From Candidatus Obscuribacterales bacterium (GTDB lineage Bacteria > Cyanobacteriota > Vampirovibrionia > Obscuribacterales > Obscuribacteraceae), in contig JACKCM010000001.1 of NCBI GenBank assembly GCA_020634035.1, positions 372,001-436,000 on the forward strand: DNA of 64,000 bases. Direction: 5' to 3'. The notes below the pieces were generated by a model, which saw only the letters and a list, made by a program, of their open reading frames with translations, searched no databases and was not told where the DNA came from. The translations under genes and the position numbers were made by a program. Numbering within the stretch: the stretch's first letter is position 1; every line of letters starts with the position of its first letter. Below, piece by piece: positions 36,444-45,551 of this stretch.

Positions 36444-38087
36444 TCAGGCCGGCTTGATCTCAGCGGGATAGCGCTCGATTACTTCGCCTTCCGGCCACCA
36501 GCGCGGACGCACGTTGATATAGGCACCATCGATGCTCTCGATGAAACCATAACGCTGAGGCTTGCGATCTCCCCAGGAGATAGCAGTCTTGTAGCCTAGA
36601 AACTCGACTCGGTCTCCGACCCGATATCCCTTCTTTCCGTTGGAAGCCATGTTTTTGGTCCTTGCTCTGGGAGTCTTCTTAGCCCTGACAGCATTGCCGG
36701 GAGCGGTCATGGTCAGCGGATCAAGCAATCGCTTCAGTTCCGCTTCCGCCATACCGGTCTCCCTCAACGCCACAGCCAACACGGACTCGCCGGTTTGCGA
36801 TACGATTTTGGCAATAGCCGCCGCCCTGTCATAGCCGATGACCGGATTGAGAGCGGTAGCCAGAGCATTGTTGCGCTCCACGCCGGAAAGACCCTTCGGG
36901 TTGGGCTCGATACCATCGATGCACTTCTGCCGCATGTTATCTGCAGAGACGGCAAGAAGCTTGATTGCCTGGAGCAAATTGAATGCCACCACAGGGAGGG
37001 TGGCATTGAGCTCGAAACTGCCTGATTGAGCGGCATAGGCGATGACCGTATCGGCACCGAGTACCTGCAACGCAGCCATATGAGCCGACTCGAGAATCAC
37101 CGGATTGACTTTGCCGGGCATGATCGAAGAGCCGGGCTGTACAGCCGGAATCGAAATTTCGGAAAGACCACTGGAAGGCCCACTGGACATCCAGCGCAAA
37201 TCGTTGACGATCTTGATATAAGCAAGAGCGAGGGTGCGAAGGGTTGCACTGAACGCCACCACATCGTCGATGGTCGCCTGGGAGCGGAAGTGGTTTTCGG
37301 ATTCTTCCACGGCGATTCCAAGAAACTGAGAAATTTCGGCACAGACGTCACTGCCGAAACCGACGGCAGAGTTGACTCCGGTACCAACGGCAGTACCACC
37401 GATTGCAAGATAATGCAGTCTCTCGGCGGTCTGATCGATGGAGCGAGCAGCCTGTCCGATCTGGGCGGCATAGCCAGAAAACTCCTGACCGAGCCGAATC
37501 GGAACCGCATCCTGGTGGTGGGTCCGACCATTCTTGACGATGTCGGCAAATGCCTCCGCCTTGCTTGCCAAAGCCTCTTCCAGAGCAGCCAGGGCAGGCA
37601 GCAATAGACTTCTGCTCAGAACAAGCGCACTCAGATGAAGCGCTGTCGGGATTACGTCGTTGGAGGACTGACCGAGATTGACATGATCGTTGGGATGGAG
37701 AACGTCCCGATCATCGGGGTCTTCGCGCATAATCAAACGCGCCCGACGAGCCAGAACCTCGTTCATATTGGTATTGGTCGAGGTGCCGGACCCGGTCTGA
37801 AAAACATCGACCACAAACTGATCATAGAACCGCCCGGCAATGACTTCTCTGGCGGCTTTGACTATGGCACCGGCTTTCTTTCGAGAAAGAGAGCCGTTTC
37901 GAGCATTGACTCGGGCAGCGCAGAGCTTGATCAAAGCCAGGGCGCTGATAAACTCTGGTGCCAGTCTCAAATCACTGATGGGGAAGTTCTGCACGGCTCG
38001 CTGGGTGCTTGCTCCATAGAGCGCACCGGCGGGTACAGACACCTCTCCCATCGAGTCTCTTTCTACTCTGGTAAGGCTACTTTTCAT
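36444..38087 (-). CDS. fumC: Class II fumarate hydratase with an extra C-terminal domain
   Basis: 547 aa from MKSSLTRVERD at 38087 (GGAG 10 nt upstream); usual FumC length is about 460. Hydrates fumarate to malate in the TCA cycle. Motifs: SSNDVIPTALHL, GRTHHQDAVPIRLGQEFSGYA and the lyase signature GSSIMPGKVNP. After the fumarase end (LLDPLTMTAPGN) comes a basic linker (KKTPRARTK) and about 65 residues with an SH3/KOW-like look (GYRVGDRVEFLGY...YGFIESIDGAYINVRPRWWPEGEV), which is not part of the family. Aspartase or another lyase of the superfamily is less likely because of GKVNP. Confidence 0.85.
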   Translation of the reverse strand: MKSSLTRVERDSMGEVSVPAGALYGASTQRAVQNFPISDLRLAPEFISALALIKLCAARVNARNGSLSRKKAGAIVKAAREVIAGRFYDQFVVDVFQTGSGTSTNTNMNEVLARRARLIMREDPDDRDVLHPNDHVNLGQSSNDVIPTALHLSALVLSRSLLLPALAALEEALASKAEAFADIVKNGRTHHQDAVPIRLGQEFSGYAAQIGQAARSIDQTAERLHYLAIGGTAVGTGVNSAVGFGSDVCAEISQFLGIAVEESENHFRSQATIDDVVAFSATLRTLALAYIKIVNDLRWMSSGPSSGLSEISIPAVQPGSSIMPGKVNPVILESAHMAALQVLGADTVIAYAAQSGSFELNATLPVVAFNLLQAIKLLAVSADNMRQKCIDGIEPNPKGLSGVERNNALATALNPVIGYDRAAAIAKIVSQTGESVLAVALRETGMAEAELKRLLDPLTMTAPGNAVRAKKTPRARTKNMASNGKKGYRVGDRVEFLGYKTAISWGDRKPQRYGFIESIDGAYINVRPRWWPEGEVIERYPAEIKPA

Positions 38088-38445
38088 AACAGTTATGCTC
38101 CAACCTGATGTTGAATTGAAAAGCTGTCTAGATCCCGGAAACGCAAAGCTCAAACTCGACTGGGTAGCACTCATATCCTGGCGATAGTCAGGAAAAAGTG
38201 ATCGAGAAGTGTTTGAGTCAAGAAACTGGGTTAGGTTAACAGCTAAAAATAGAGGGGTGAAAGTCTGCTAAAAACTTAGATATTAAGAGCGTCCGATTTC
38301 AAGCAGATTCATTTGCAGAATACTTAAGCATCGATTATTTTAGGTGTGCCCCTTTTGTTTCGAACCGGCATGGGCAAGGACCAAACAGACAGCAATATTG
38401 TCAACATAAAGATAACCCCAGTCGATAGCACAGCTAGTGAACCAC
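38088..38445. other. Divergent intergenic region
   Basis: 358 bp between fumC (-) and the PH-domain gene (+). Presumably holds both promoters; no element is convincing. Confidence 0.3.
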
Positions 38446-39363
38446 ATGACAAACCAGGACAAGAGCTCTGAGCTATCCGTCGATTATCGCTTGAAATCCA
38501 TGGTTATGGCCCGGATCCTGGCCGAGTTAACCGTATTTTTTATCCTTCTTGCACTGCCACTGGTGGCATTTCTACAGGGCTGGTTCGCCTCTATGGAACA
38601 AGCCTGGATCATCGTGCTCTTCGTACTCGCCCTGCTAAGTGCAGCCATGATACCGGTCTACGGATTCATTACCTGGAGGGTTCGAGTCACCGAAACAGGC
38701 TTGGTCACCCGCTCTATATTTCAAACCCAGACCCGCGACTGGCGAACTATAAAAGGCATCAGTCGCCGCAGCAACTTCAACTGGCAGAGATATGTGGTGG
38801 AGAGCGAAGATGGCGACATCGTCTTTCCGATATGGCTCAAAGACGTCGACAAGCTGGTTTTGACGATCAAAAGCAGGCTTCCCCAGGGTGTAGGTCTGCC
38901 CAGCCCCTTTCGTAGATTCTCGCAGGATCCTATCTCTCTGGTTTTTCAGATCGGGCAAGCATTAATGGGCATAGCCCTGACCATCATATTCTGGGTATTC
39001 TTCCTGCAATTAAGCAGCGACCAGGTTACTAGTAAATCAGACATGATTATATTGCTGGCATTCTGCCTGGCTCTGACCGGATGCATACTATGGAGAACTT
39101 TCATCATCCTGTTGATGCCCAGATGCATCCAGCTCACTGAGTCATTCTTGAGAGTTGAAACTCTCTTCTTCTCTAAAGAATACGCCTGGGACGAGATCAG
39201 AAAAGTAACCGAGTCGATTCCGCTTTTACCGGAAGGTTTCGTTATCAAAACAGGAAGACAGAATTTTTTGATCGGCAGCGGCATGGATGCTGCAGACGAG
39301 CTTCTAGCCACCATCAGGAAGAAAATTCCGGCTGAAATCGCCGTAAAGAACAAAGAAAAGTGA
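38446..39363 (+). CDS. Membrane protein with two bacterial PH-like domains
   Basis: 305 aa from ATG 38446 (an in-frame GTG lies 9 bp upstream). Layout: two helices (about 20-60), a PH-like segment (about 65-145: RVTETGLVTR...WRTIKGISR...GDIVFPIWL), two more helices (about 165-225) and a second PH-like segment (about 228-300: CIQLTESFLRVETLFFSKEYAWDEIRKV...NFLIGSGM). The halves look like an internal duplication. Related bPH membrane proteins occur widely with unknown function. No clear Shine-Dalgarno. Confidence 0.6.
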   Translation: MTNQDKSSELSVDYRLKSMVMARILAELTVFFILLALPLVAFLQGWFASMEQAWIIVLFVLALLSAAMIPVYGFITWRVRVTETGLVTRSIFQTQTRDWRTIKGISRRSNFNWQRYVVESEDGDIVFPIWLKDVDKLVLTIKSRLPQGVGLPSPFRRFSQDPISLVFQIGQALMGIALTIIFWVFFLQLSSDQVTSKSDMIILLAFCLALTGCILWRTFIILLMPRCIQLTESFLRVETLFFSKEYAWDEIRKVTESIPLLPEGFVIKTGRQNFLIGSGMDAADELLATIRKKIPAEIAVKNKEK

Positions 39364-39380
39364 CACTGTAGCCGATATCA

Positions 39381-39875
39381 CTATTTGATTTTATGCATCA
39401 GCTCGAAGAAATCATGAATCATCTTGCGATGTAGTTCAAAAGCAATATTTTCAGGCAGCTCTTCTTTTCGAAAAGCAGCTACATCACTGGCATCGTCACC
39501 GGCTTTCATTTCGCCCCGGGCCTGCCGAGCCAGGTAAAAAAGAATCAGAACGTTGATGCCACGCCCCGGGGTGGTGGCACCCAGCAAGCGATTGATCTCG
39601 ATTTCCAGTCCGGTCTCTTCGAAAACCTCTCGCGCTGCCGACTGCTCAGGGTGCTCGGAAGCCTCCATGAAACCTCCGGGAAGACACCAGTTACCGATGA
39701 AAGGCTCAAACTTTCGCTTTACAAGGACCAGACCGCCATTCAAAGGGACCAGCGTAGCAGTGACCGGCTTGGGGTTGTCCCAGTGCACAAATTCGCAGGA
39801 AGGGCAGGCCTGCCTGACTTTGCCACCTATCGGGATGGCTTTCAATTTGGTGGCGCAAAGCGGACAACTTTTCAA
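39381..39875 (-). CDS. Nudix hydrolase with N-terminal zinc ribbon
   Basis: About 164 aa. Zinc ribbon CPLC...CPSC at the N-terminus, then a Nudix domain with the box GGFMEASEHPEQSAAREVFEETGLEIE (Gly, Glu and REVFEETG positions all kept). Such proteins hydrolyse nucleoside diphosphate-linked compounds, often NADH-like or ADP-ribose. No ATG precedes the ribbon in frame; a TTG at 39875 gives a family-like start, and the frame is open to 39983. Start therefore uncertain. Converges on the PH-domain gene with 17 bp between stops. Confidence 0.8.
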   Translation of the reverse strand: MKSCPLCATKLKAIPIGGKVRQACPSCEFVHWDNPKPVTATLVPLNGGLVLVKRKFEPFIGNWCLPGGFMEASEHPEQSAAREVFEETGLEIEINRLLGATTPGRGINVLILFYLARQARGEMKAGDDASDVAAFRKEELPENIAFELHRKMIHDFFELMHKIK

Positions 39876-40121
39876 AACATTCTGTCTCGAACTGGAGCGG
39901 CTCTCAGAGCAACTCAAAAAATTGTACCAAGTGATACCGCGTAAGTATCTATGACTATTTAAGCACGAACGACCTGAAACCAATCAGGCGTTCATTTTAC
40001 AGACGCAAAATTTTTTACCGGGGTTGCAAAGACCACCCTATCGACTACAGGTATAGACCGGACCCCTGCTTGGCAACAAAAGGATGCCAACAGACAGGTC
40101 CGATAACAAGCGCATATCCGG

Positions 40122-40149
40122 TTGAAATCCACCGATCTGCTGTTAATAT
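40122..40149 (+). promoter_or_regulatory. Candidate sigma-70-type promoter of the 60-aa gene
   Basis: TTGAAA (40122-40127), 16-bp spacer, TAATAT (40144-40149), about 72 bp upstream of the ATG at 40222. Inferred from consensus only. Confidence 0.4.
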
Positions 40150-40221
40150 GTCATTCGAACTCTCTTTACCACCACAAAAGACAACCACCTCGATTCGAGG
40201 CTAGTCAGGTAGGAATCTCTA

Positions 40222-40404
40222 ATGAAAGCCGAGTCCCTCAGCCAGAAGTCCGTATCTCTGGAGCGGATAAAACCGACCGAACTGAGAATGATCAAAGCCA
40301 GCGAGAAAGTGCTTGAATCCTCCCACTGCTCCGGAGGGGTCTGCCAGATGAACTGGAAGCCACCGGCAAGAAAAAAAGAGACTGGCGAAGAGCAGAAGAA
40401 GTAA
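40222..40404 (+). CDS. Small Cys/Lys-rich protein
   Basis: 60 aa, basic, with the motif CSGGVCQMNW in the middle and a Lys-rich tail. TAGGAATC lies 8 nt upstream of the ATG, and a plausible promoter is 72 bp away. No family recognised; the paired Cys could bind metal. Confidence 0.4.
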   Translation: MKAESLSQKSVSLERIKPTELRMIKASEKVLESSHCSGGVCQMNWKPPARKKETGEEQKK

Positions 40405-40718
40405 ATTGCTTGTTGTTACTTCTTTAGAAGTCTAAGCATCCTCTCCCTATCCTCTACACAAAGTTGTGATCTTTCGGGATGCGCTACCCTCGCACATCTA
40501 TGAATCGACTGCGGAAGCAGGTGTCTATTCGAAGTCGACACCCTGAACATGATCAAGCATTTAGGCTTCTCTCTTGAAGCGAGAGATCTAGAGCTTTTAG
40601 CATCTGGTGTTCTTTGACTTTTTGTTTTCTGTAACGACTTACTGAACCAGGTCTGTTTCACCATTCACCCATAATCGTTCCCTGTTCGTGCGGGCTAGAG
40701 GATGCCGGAGCTACAATC
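40405..40718. other. Intergenic region
   Basis: 314 bp between two + strand genes; no gene, hairpin or promoter could be supported beyond the Shine-Dalgarno GGAG of the next gene. Confidence 0.3.
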
Positions 40719-41453
40719 ATGGCACGAAATACTTCACGCGGGCGTACGTTGCTTTCTCTCGCCGTCACTCTGCCCATAGCAGTGCTGGCCGGCTACGTCA
40801 TTCTGGAAGTCTTCATCAACTACGTGATGGGATTCCTGACTGGCAGCAGCGCCCTGGACGACTTGATGGTCGGTCATGCTTACTTGATCGCCTCGTTTTT
40901 GCTTGGCTTGATTCTCACCGTCCTCAACTGGAGGAAGGTGGACGCACTCATAGCCAGGTACGGCATACCGGGAATTGTCAGCGCAGACGACGGCAATCCC
41001 GCCGATGCGAAGAAGAAAGCGGCTCCCGAGCCGGATGTTTCGATCTCGCTTTTCGTCACGGTGAAGAACCGCGACAAATTCGAGCAACGCAAAGTGTTCG
41101 CCGGTCGATTCGCAATTGAACGACTGAGAGAGACCCTGCAGAACAAGGGAAAAACCAAAGTCATCCTCACTGCGGCAAACGGAACCAAACTGGTTATCGC
41201 CAGAGCGGATCAATATGCCCTGTCCCACGACCTTGATCCGGACTCTCTCTTTATCAAACTGATTCGCAACGGCAAAGTCGTTTTTCACCTGGAGACAATC
41301 ACAGGCGAACAGGGTCGCTATGTCTCCGACAGCGAGAGACGAAGAGCAACCTGCAACTTCCGACTGGTGCACCTGAGTACCGGCGGACCCCAGATTGGCA
41401 CCCTGCAATTCTTCGGCATCGAAAAGAACATGAGAAAGCTGTTTTTCTCATGA
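40719..41453 (+). CDS. Membrane-anchored protein, unknown
   Basis: 244 aa. Two membrane helices (about 12-38 and 52-70), then a soluble cytoplasmic part of 170 residues with beta-rich segments (SISLFVTVKNRDKF, KVILTAANGTKLVIAR, FRLVHLSTG) and a Cys near 215. GGAG is 8 nt upstream of the ATG. GC3-rich. Followed by three hairpins and palindrome site 6. No family recognised. Confidence 0.55.
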   Translation: MARNTSRGRTLLSLAVTLPIAVLAGYVILEVFINYVMGFLTGSSALDDLMVGHAYLIASFLLGLILTVLNWRKVDALIARYGIPGIVSADDGNPADAKKKAAPEPDVSISLFVTVKNRDKFEQRKVFAGRFAIERLRETLQNKGKTKVILTAANGTKLVIARADQYALSHDLDPDSLFIKLIRNGKVVFHLETITGEQGRYVSDSERRRATCNFRLVHLSTGGPQIGTLQFFGIEKNMRKLFFS

Positions 41454-41513
41454 GCTTTGCGAAGAACGAAAGAAAAGGAGGGACGAAAACTTCGATACCA
41501 CGAAATCTTTTGC

Positions 41514-41675
41514 TGCCCCGAACCCAGTACTGAAAGCTCTCTCAGGCGGGGCAAACTTCACCGAAACCAGACGGAGTGGAATCAATCGCATTTCACTCCG
41601 TCCCAAAGGAATTCGCTAGCCCCGACCCCCATGTTTCCGATTTGGAAGTGTTCGGGTTCGGGGCTATGCCTTCTT
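41514..41675 (+). terminator. Three-hairpin 3' region ending in a terminator
   Basis: Hairpins TGCCCCG/CGGGGCA (about 41514-41556), ACGGAGTG/CACTCCGT (about 41570-41601) and the 9-bp TAGCCCCGA/TCGGGGCTA (41617-41625 with 41658-41666), the last followed by TGCCTTCTTT. Confidence 0.6.
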
Positions 41676-41686
41676 TATCAGTTCTT

Positions 41687-41701
41687 ACTATCTTTTATAA
41701 T
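41687..41701 (+). repeat. Terminator-linked palindrome, site 6
   Basis: ACTAT-CTTTT-ATAAT, one arm mismatch, 20 bp beyond the last stem. Confidence 0.75.
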
Positions 41702-42248
41702 ATTATTTTTTGTTCGAAGCAGAATTCGAGCTGTACCGCCACTGAAGAAAATAGTTTTCCGATTGCCTCTTCGACTCTACCGATGGCTTACCTGAGCTTT
41801 AGCAGAGAACTGACTCAGCCCTAAATCCAAACCAGTCATGTATCCCCTGGAAGAGCAAAAATCAGATTGGCTGGTTCTCATAAAAAGCTGGCCTAACTAA
41901 GAGAACAACAGATTCTGAATATCATGAGCCTGTTGTTAAGATGCTCTTTAAATCTATTGGCTCATGAGCACATATTTCGTAGGCTCAGGTACTTCTTGTC
42001 AACCGACTAACTTTTCAAAACAGCATCACCAAAACCCTTTCCAGACCTCGACTTCCATCAAACCCGCCGACCTATCCTGTGGGTCCGTTGTCTGCGGATC
42101 GCACCGGAGCGGGTGAATTCAGCCGGTTGACAGAAATCTTCCTATCTCGAGTTTCCCGAAGCGTCCCCGACGCTTCAATGGCTGTTTTGGCTAAATCGGA
42201 GCTTGCCTTGAGAAAGCAAGTTTCAACTTACTCCCACTGGAGAACCTA
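41702..42248. other. Intergenic region upstream of the polytopic protein gene
   Basis: 547 bp with no supported gene. Expected to hold the promoter for 42249; GGAGAACCTA precedes that ATG. An 82-codon + frame overlapping the palindrome (41576-41824) is rejected. Confidence 0.35.
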
Positions 42249-44222
42249 ATGCAAAGCTCAAACAAATCGAAGCTTCCGTCGAATCCGTTCCTCAAGGTGC
42301 TGATGATCATCTTCGCCATCACCGTCATGCCGATCTACGAGTACGGCAAGAAGGTCAGCGGCGAAGCCTACAAGGGGATCATGCGTGGTCTCTTCAACAT
42401 GGTCATCGCCCTGCCGCTCTCCTTCCTCGGGTCTTTCCTGACGGCAAAGTACCTGGGCTGGAATCTCGGCTATAGCTTGCTGCTCTGGGTGCCTGCGTGC
42501 ATCCTGGCATTCTTGCTCGTCCTCTTCGTGGTCTGGCCGTCTCTCTATCTCTACTTCTTCAAGCCGCTCTTCGATGCCTTCGAGTGGCTGTTCAAGCAGA
42601 CCGAGAAGCTGGCCAAAAACCAGATCAAGCGCCTGGTCTCAGGCCTGGTCTCCACCCTCAAGGTCCTGCCGGGCTCCGGAAACCTCTGGAGTTTCGTCGA
42701 GGACAACAACCGCGGCTATCGCTGGGTCAACGCCGTGGTCACCTTCGTCACCGGCGCGGGCATCCTGGGGCTCTCGGCATACGTGGCAATCACCACTTAC
42801 GCCTTTGCCCTGCCCTACGTCACCTTCGACCTGCCCTACCTGAGCCAGGGTCTTGCCGGAGTCGCCGCTTTCATCCCGACCATTCTGGTGGGCGGCATTC
42901 TCTTCCAGATTCTCGGCAAGAACGAGCTGCACACGTCGGCCTGCGCCATCACCGGCACCGCCGTCTATGTCGCCAGCCCACTGACCGCCAAGCTCATCGC
43001 CGCCTTCGGCCTGCCGGCCGCCACCATCTACGGTGCAGCACCGGCGCTCTTCCTGCTCGGGCTCGCCTACGGCTACCCGGCAGTGCATGGCATCCTCAAA
43101 AGCGGACTCTTTGCCGAGTTGCTCAAGGGCCTCAAGTGGCTGATCGAAGAGACCTATGACGACGACAACGCCGTCTTCAAGAAGTTCTTCAGCCACAGCA
43201 TCAACATCGTCGCCTCGGTCGCTCTCGGCGCCCTGGTGGTCTATGGTGCCGCGGTCTATCCGTTCATTCCGGGCGCCGCCGTCTATACCGTCGCGGTGCT
43301 CGTCGCCCTGGCTGCCTACATCGGTCTGGGCGATTTCCTCGAGGACGCCCCCGGCAACGTGTTCGTCGGTCTGGCTGCTGCGGTGTTTGCCGGATGGTGC
43401 TTCCATGTCTCCTTCGCAGGGACCCTCGCCGGTGTCACCCTCTGGGTCGCCCTCGGCGGCAGTGTGCTCGCCACCTTCTTCGTGGCGGTGCCTCTGGTCT
43501 ACATCGCCCTGCGATTCCTGACCACGCCCTGGCTCTCGAAGCCCCTGGGCTCGCTGATGGACACGGTTCATGAAGGGGCCTACAAAGCAGCGCGCAAGGT
43601 TTCGCGCTGGTGGGACACCAACGTCATCGAGAAGACCTACGAGGACCGCTCCGACTATTCGAAGCTCTTCGTGCACATCGCCAACCTGGCCATTCTCGCT
43701 CTGGGCATCTGGCAGGCTCTGCCGATCGCCACGGGCTTCCTCGGTCTGCCCATCTGGGCAACGGCTGTGGGTCTGACCGTTCTCGGCTATCTGACCTATC
43801 TCATCCTGGGCAAGATCTTCCTCGGCATCGGTCCGGGCTTCCTGGGATTCGCCCTGGGCATCATCGCCGGCTTCGCGGTCGGTTATGAGCTCTACGGAAT
43901 CGCATCAGGCTGGGTCTACACCCCGGTGGCGATTCTCATCGGCGGCACCGTCTTTTCGATCCTGACCTGGGTGGTCTTCCCGCTGGTCTACATGGTGGCG
44001 AAGTTCCCGCTCAACGCGATCCTCACCCCCTGGCTGAAGCCCGTTCTCGAAGGGATGTACGACTTCTTCTGGAAAAGCTTCGAAGGCATCTGGAACAAGT
44101 TCGTGGCCGTCTACAAGGTGGTCTACAACGCCTTCTTCAAGCCGGTGGTGCTCTTCTTCGCAGGAATGATCGCTTCCGCCAAAGCCTGGTGGGACGAATT
44201 CCGCGGTCGCTCCGGCAAGTAA
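42249..44222 (+). CDS. Large polytopic membrane protein, unknown
   Basis: 657 aa with some 14-16 predicted membrane helices, rich in Ala, Gly, Val and Phe. Three similar stretches contain a helix-turn with aromatic and basic residues: about 98-125 (SLYLYFFKPLFDAFEWLF), 420-455 (TPWLSKPLGSLMDTVHEG) and 590-640 (LTPWLKPVLEGMYDFFWKS). This hints at an internal repeat of membrane block plus amphipathic loop. N-terminus basic, no cleaved signal. Strongly GC3-rich. No transporter family recognised. Single-gene unit with its own terminator and palindrome. Confidence 0.6.
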   Translation: MQSSNKSKLPSNPFLKVLMIIFAITVMPIYEYGKKVSGEAYKGIMRGLFNMVIALPLSFLGSFLTAKYLGWNLGYSLLLWVPACILAFLLVLFVVWPSLYLYFFKPLFDAFEWLFKQTEKLAKNQIKRLVSGLVSTLKVLPGSGNLWSFVEDNNRGYRWVNAVVTFVTGAGILGLSAYVAITTYAFALPYVTFDLPYLSQGLAGVAAFIPTILVGGILFQILGKNELHTSACAITGTAVYVASPLTAKLIAAFGLPAATIYGAAPALFLLGLAYGYPAVHGILKSGLFAELLKGLKWLIEETYDDDNAVFKKFFSHSINIVASVALGALVVYGAAVYPFIPGAAVYTVAVLVALAAYIGLGDFLEDAPGNVFVGLAAAVFAGWCFHVSFAGTLAGVTLWVALGGSVLATFFVAVPLVYIALRFLTTPWLSKPLGSLMDTVHEGAYKAARKVSRWWDTNVIEKTYEDRSDYSKLFVHIANLAILALGIWQALPIATGFLGLPIWATAVGLTVLGYLTYLILGKIFLGIGPGFLGFALGIIAGFAVGYELYGIASGWVYTPVAILIGGTVFSILTWVVFPLVYMVAKFPLNAILTPWLKPVLEGMYDFFWKSFEGIWNKFVAVYKVVYNAFFKPVVLFFAGMIASAKAWWDEFRGRSGK

Positions 44223-44316
44223 GAATCGCTGATTAAGAGGCCAGGCATCTTCGAGGATGTGTGGCATGAACAAGCCAATCCGGCAGTTGCATGACTGCCG
44301 GTGCGGCGCTTCTGCG

Positions 44317-44363
44317 GGAGGGAGAGAACCAACTTTCAAAGGTTCTTTCCCTCCTCTTTCTTC
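44317..44363 (+). terminator. Intrinsic terminator of the polytopic protein gene
   Basis: 14-nt arms GGAGGGAGAGAACC (44317-44330) and GGTTCTTTCCCTCC (44341-44354) with one mismatch, then TCTTTCTTC. A small CGGCAGT/ACTGCCG hairpin lies upstream at 44281-44300. Confidence 0.85.
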
Positions 44364-44372
44364 AGGTATTTT

Positions 44373-44387
44373 ACTATCGTTTATAGT
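44373..44387 (+). repeat. Terminator-linked palindrome, site 7
   Basis: ACTAT-CGTTT-ATAGT, exact arms, 18 bp beyond the stem. Confidence 0.8.
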
Positions 44388-44488
44388 TTATCCGAAAACA
44401 AAAACAACGACCGGCTGTCAAGCGCGATATTGCGCCAAGAAAGGGGTATGTAATTCGTACACTTTCAAAAATAGAAAAGAGGTTAGTG

Positions 44489-44614
44489 ATGGAAACCCTG
44501 CTAAACAAGATTTTCGCTCTATTCAAGATGCTCTTCCCCGACAATTCTGACTCGGCCTGGGACAGTTATAGGAAGTCGAAAGTTCTTGCCACCCAACCAA
44601 TCAGAAAAGACTGA
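44489..44614 (+). CDS. Candidate 41-aa small protein
   Basis: Starts METLLNKIFALFKMLFPDN, an amphipathic helix likely to associate with membrane, and ends with a polar basic tail. AGAGG lies 6-7 nt upstream of the ATG. No family recognised; support is the ribosome site and composition only. Confidence 0.4.
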   Translation: METLLNKIFALFKMLFPDNSDSAWDSYRKSKVLATQPIRKD

Positions 44615-44813
44615 CGGACAGATTCGGAAGCTAGAAACCGGACTTGCTTGAAGTAGAATTACCAAGAAGTTACCGGATGCCTATTTTAAGACAGAAATGG
44701 CATAGCGCTCTCAGCAGTGCTAAGCTTATCTATGGTTTGCCAAAACCATAACCAGCCCGGATTGCCCGTGTAAACCGCAGGACCCCAAGAAGCTCACGGA
44801 AGGAAAAGACTTT

Positions 44814-45458
44814 ATGAGACTAAAATTCGTTCTTCTATTAACGGCGATATTCGCTTGCAGCGCCATTGCCGTACAGGCAGCTGAACGTGTCGGACTCTAT
44901 CTCGAAGGCACAAAGCACCAGAGAGGCGGAGAAGCCATAGCCCAACGCACAGCCAATCTTTATGTCTACGACGGATGCACTGTCAAAGCCTATGACCAGA
45001 GCAAGATCTGGGCACACGACAACTGCAAGGTAGAAGCTTACGGTCAAACTACCGTCACAGCCAAAGCCAACACTGATATCAAAGCTTTTGATACCACACG
45101 GGTGCTCGCTACTAATAGCGCCAAAATAGATGCCAACGGCAGCGTTGATGTGATTGCCGACCAGAGAGTCAACGTCAACGCCCACGGTAATGCTTCTATT
45201 CATGCTGAAGACGATGTCACAGTTACCGCCGACGGCAACTGTACTATTTTTGCCAACAAGCACTGCAAAGTCAAAGCAAGCGGCAACTGCATCATAATGG
45301 CCCTGGGCAATAGCGAAGTGGAAGCCACCGACTATGTCCACGTAAAAGCTTACGACAATGCTGTGGTCAAAGCCAGCGGTGATGTAATCGTAGAGAAATG
45401 GGGCAATGCCAAAGTAACCACCGAAGGCAACGCCCGGATCGAGAAGAAAGAAGACTAG
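44814..45458 (+). CDS. Secreted beta-solenoid-like repeat protein
   Basis: 214 aa. Signal peptide about 1-22 (VQA-AE). From about residue 45 to the end the sequence is a run of roughly 8-residue units of the type xVxAxGxx (for example KVEAYGQT, DVIADQRV, TVTADGNC, KVKASGNC, VEATDYVH, VVKASGDV), about 18 in all. This predicts a right-handed parallel beta-helix with six Cys, most in the central part. Such folds occur in surface proteins, bactofilin-like polymers and the head-GIN adhesin group. GGAAGG precedes the ATG. Confidence 0.65.
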   Translation: MRLKFVLLLTAIFACSAIAVQAAERVGLYLEGTKHQRGGEAIAQRTANLYVYDGCTVKAYDQSKIWAHDNCKVEAYGQTTVTAKANTDIKAFDTTRVLATNSAKIDANGSVDVIADQRVNVNAHGNASIHAEDDVTVTADGNCTIFANKHCKVKASGNCIIMALGNSEVEATDYVHVKAYDNAVVKASGDVIVEKWGNAKVTTEGNARIEKKED

Positions 45459-45488
45459 GCTCTTTCAAAAAGAAAACCCAGTAAAACA

Positions 45489-45527
45489 AAAACCCCGGCT
45501 TCGAAAAACGAAACCGGGGTTTTCTCT
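45489..45527. terminator. Bidirectional terminator between convergent genes
   Basis: AAAACCCCGG (45489-45498) pairs with CCGGGGTTTT (45514-45523). T-rich on both sides. It serves the solenoid gene (+) and fbaB (-). No palindromic element is present. Confidence 0.85.
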
Positions 45528-45551
45528 TTATGATTCGATTCTAGAGCCGAA

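Noticed and set aside
41576..41824. 82-codon + frame across palindrome site 6
   Set aside because: Runs through terminator hairpins and the palindrome; no ribosome site.
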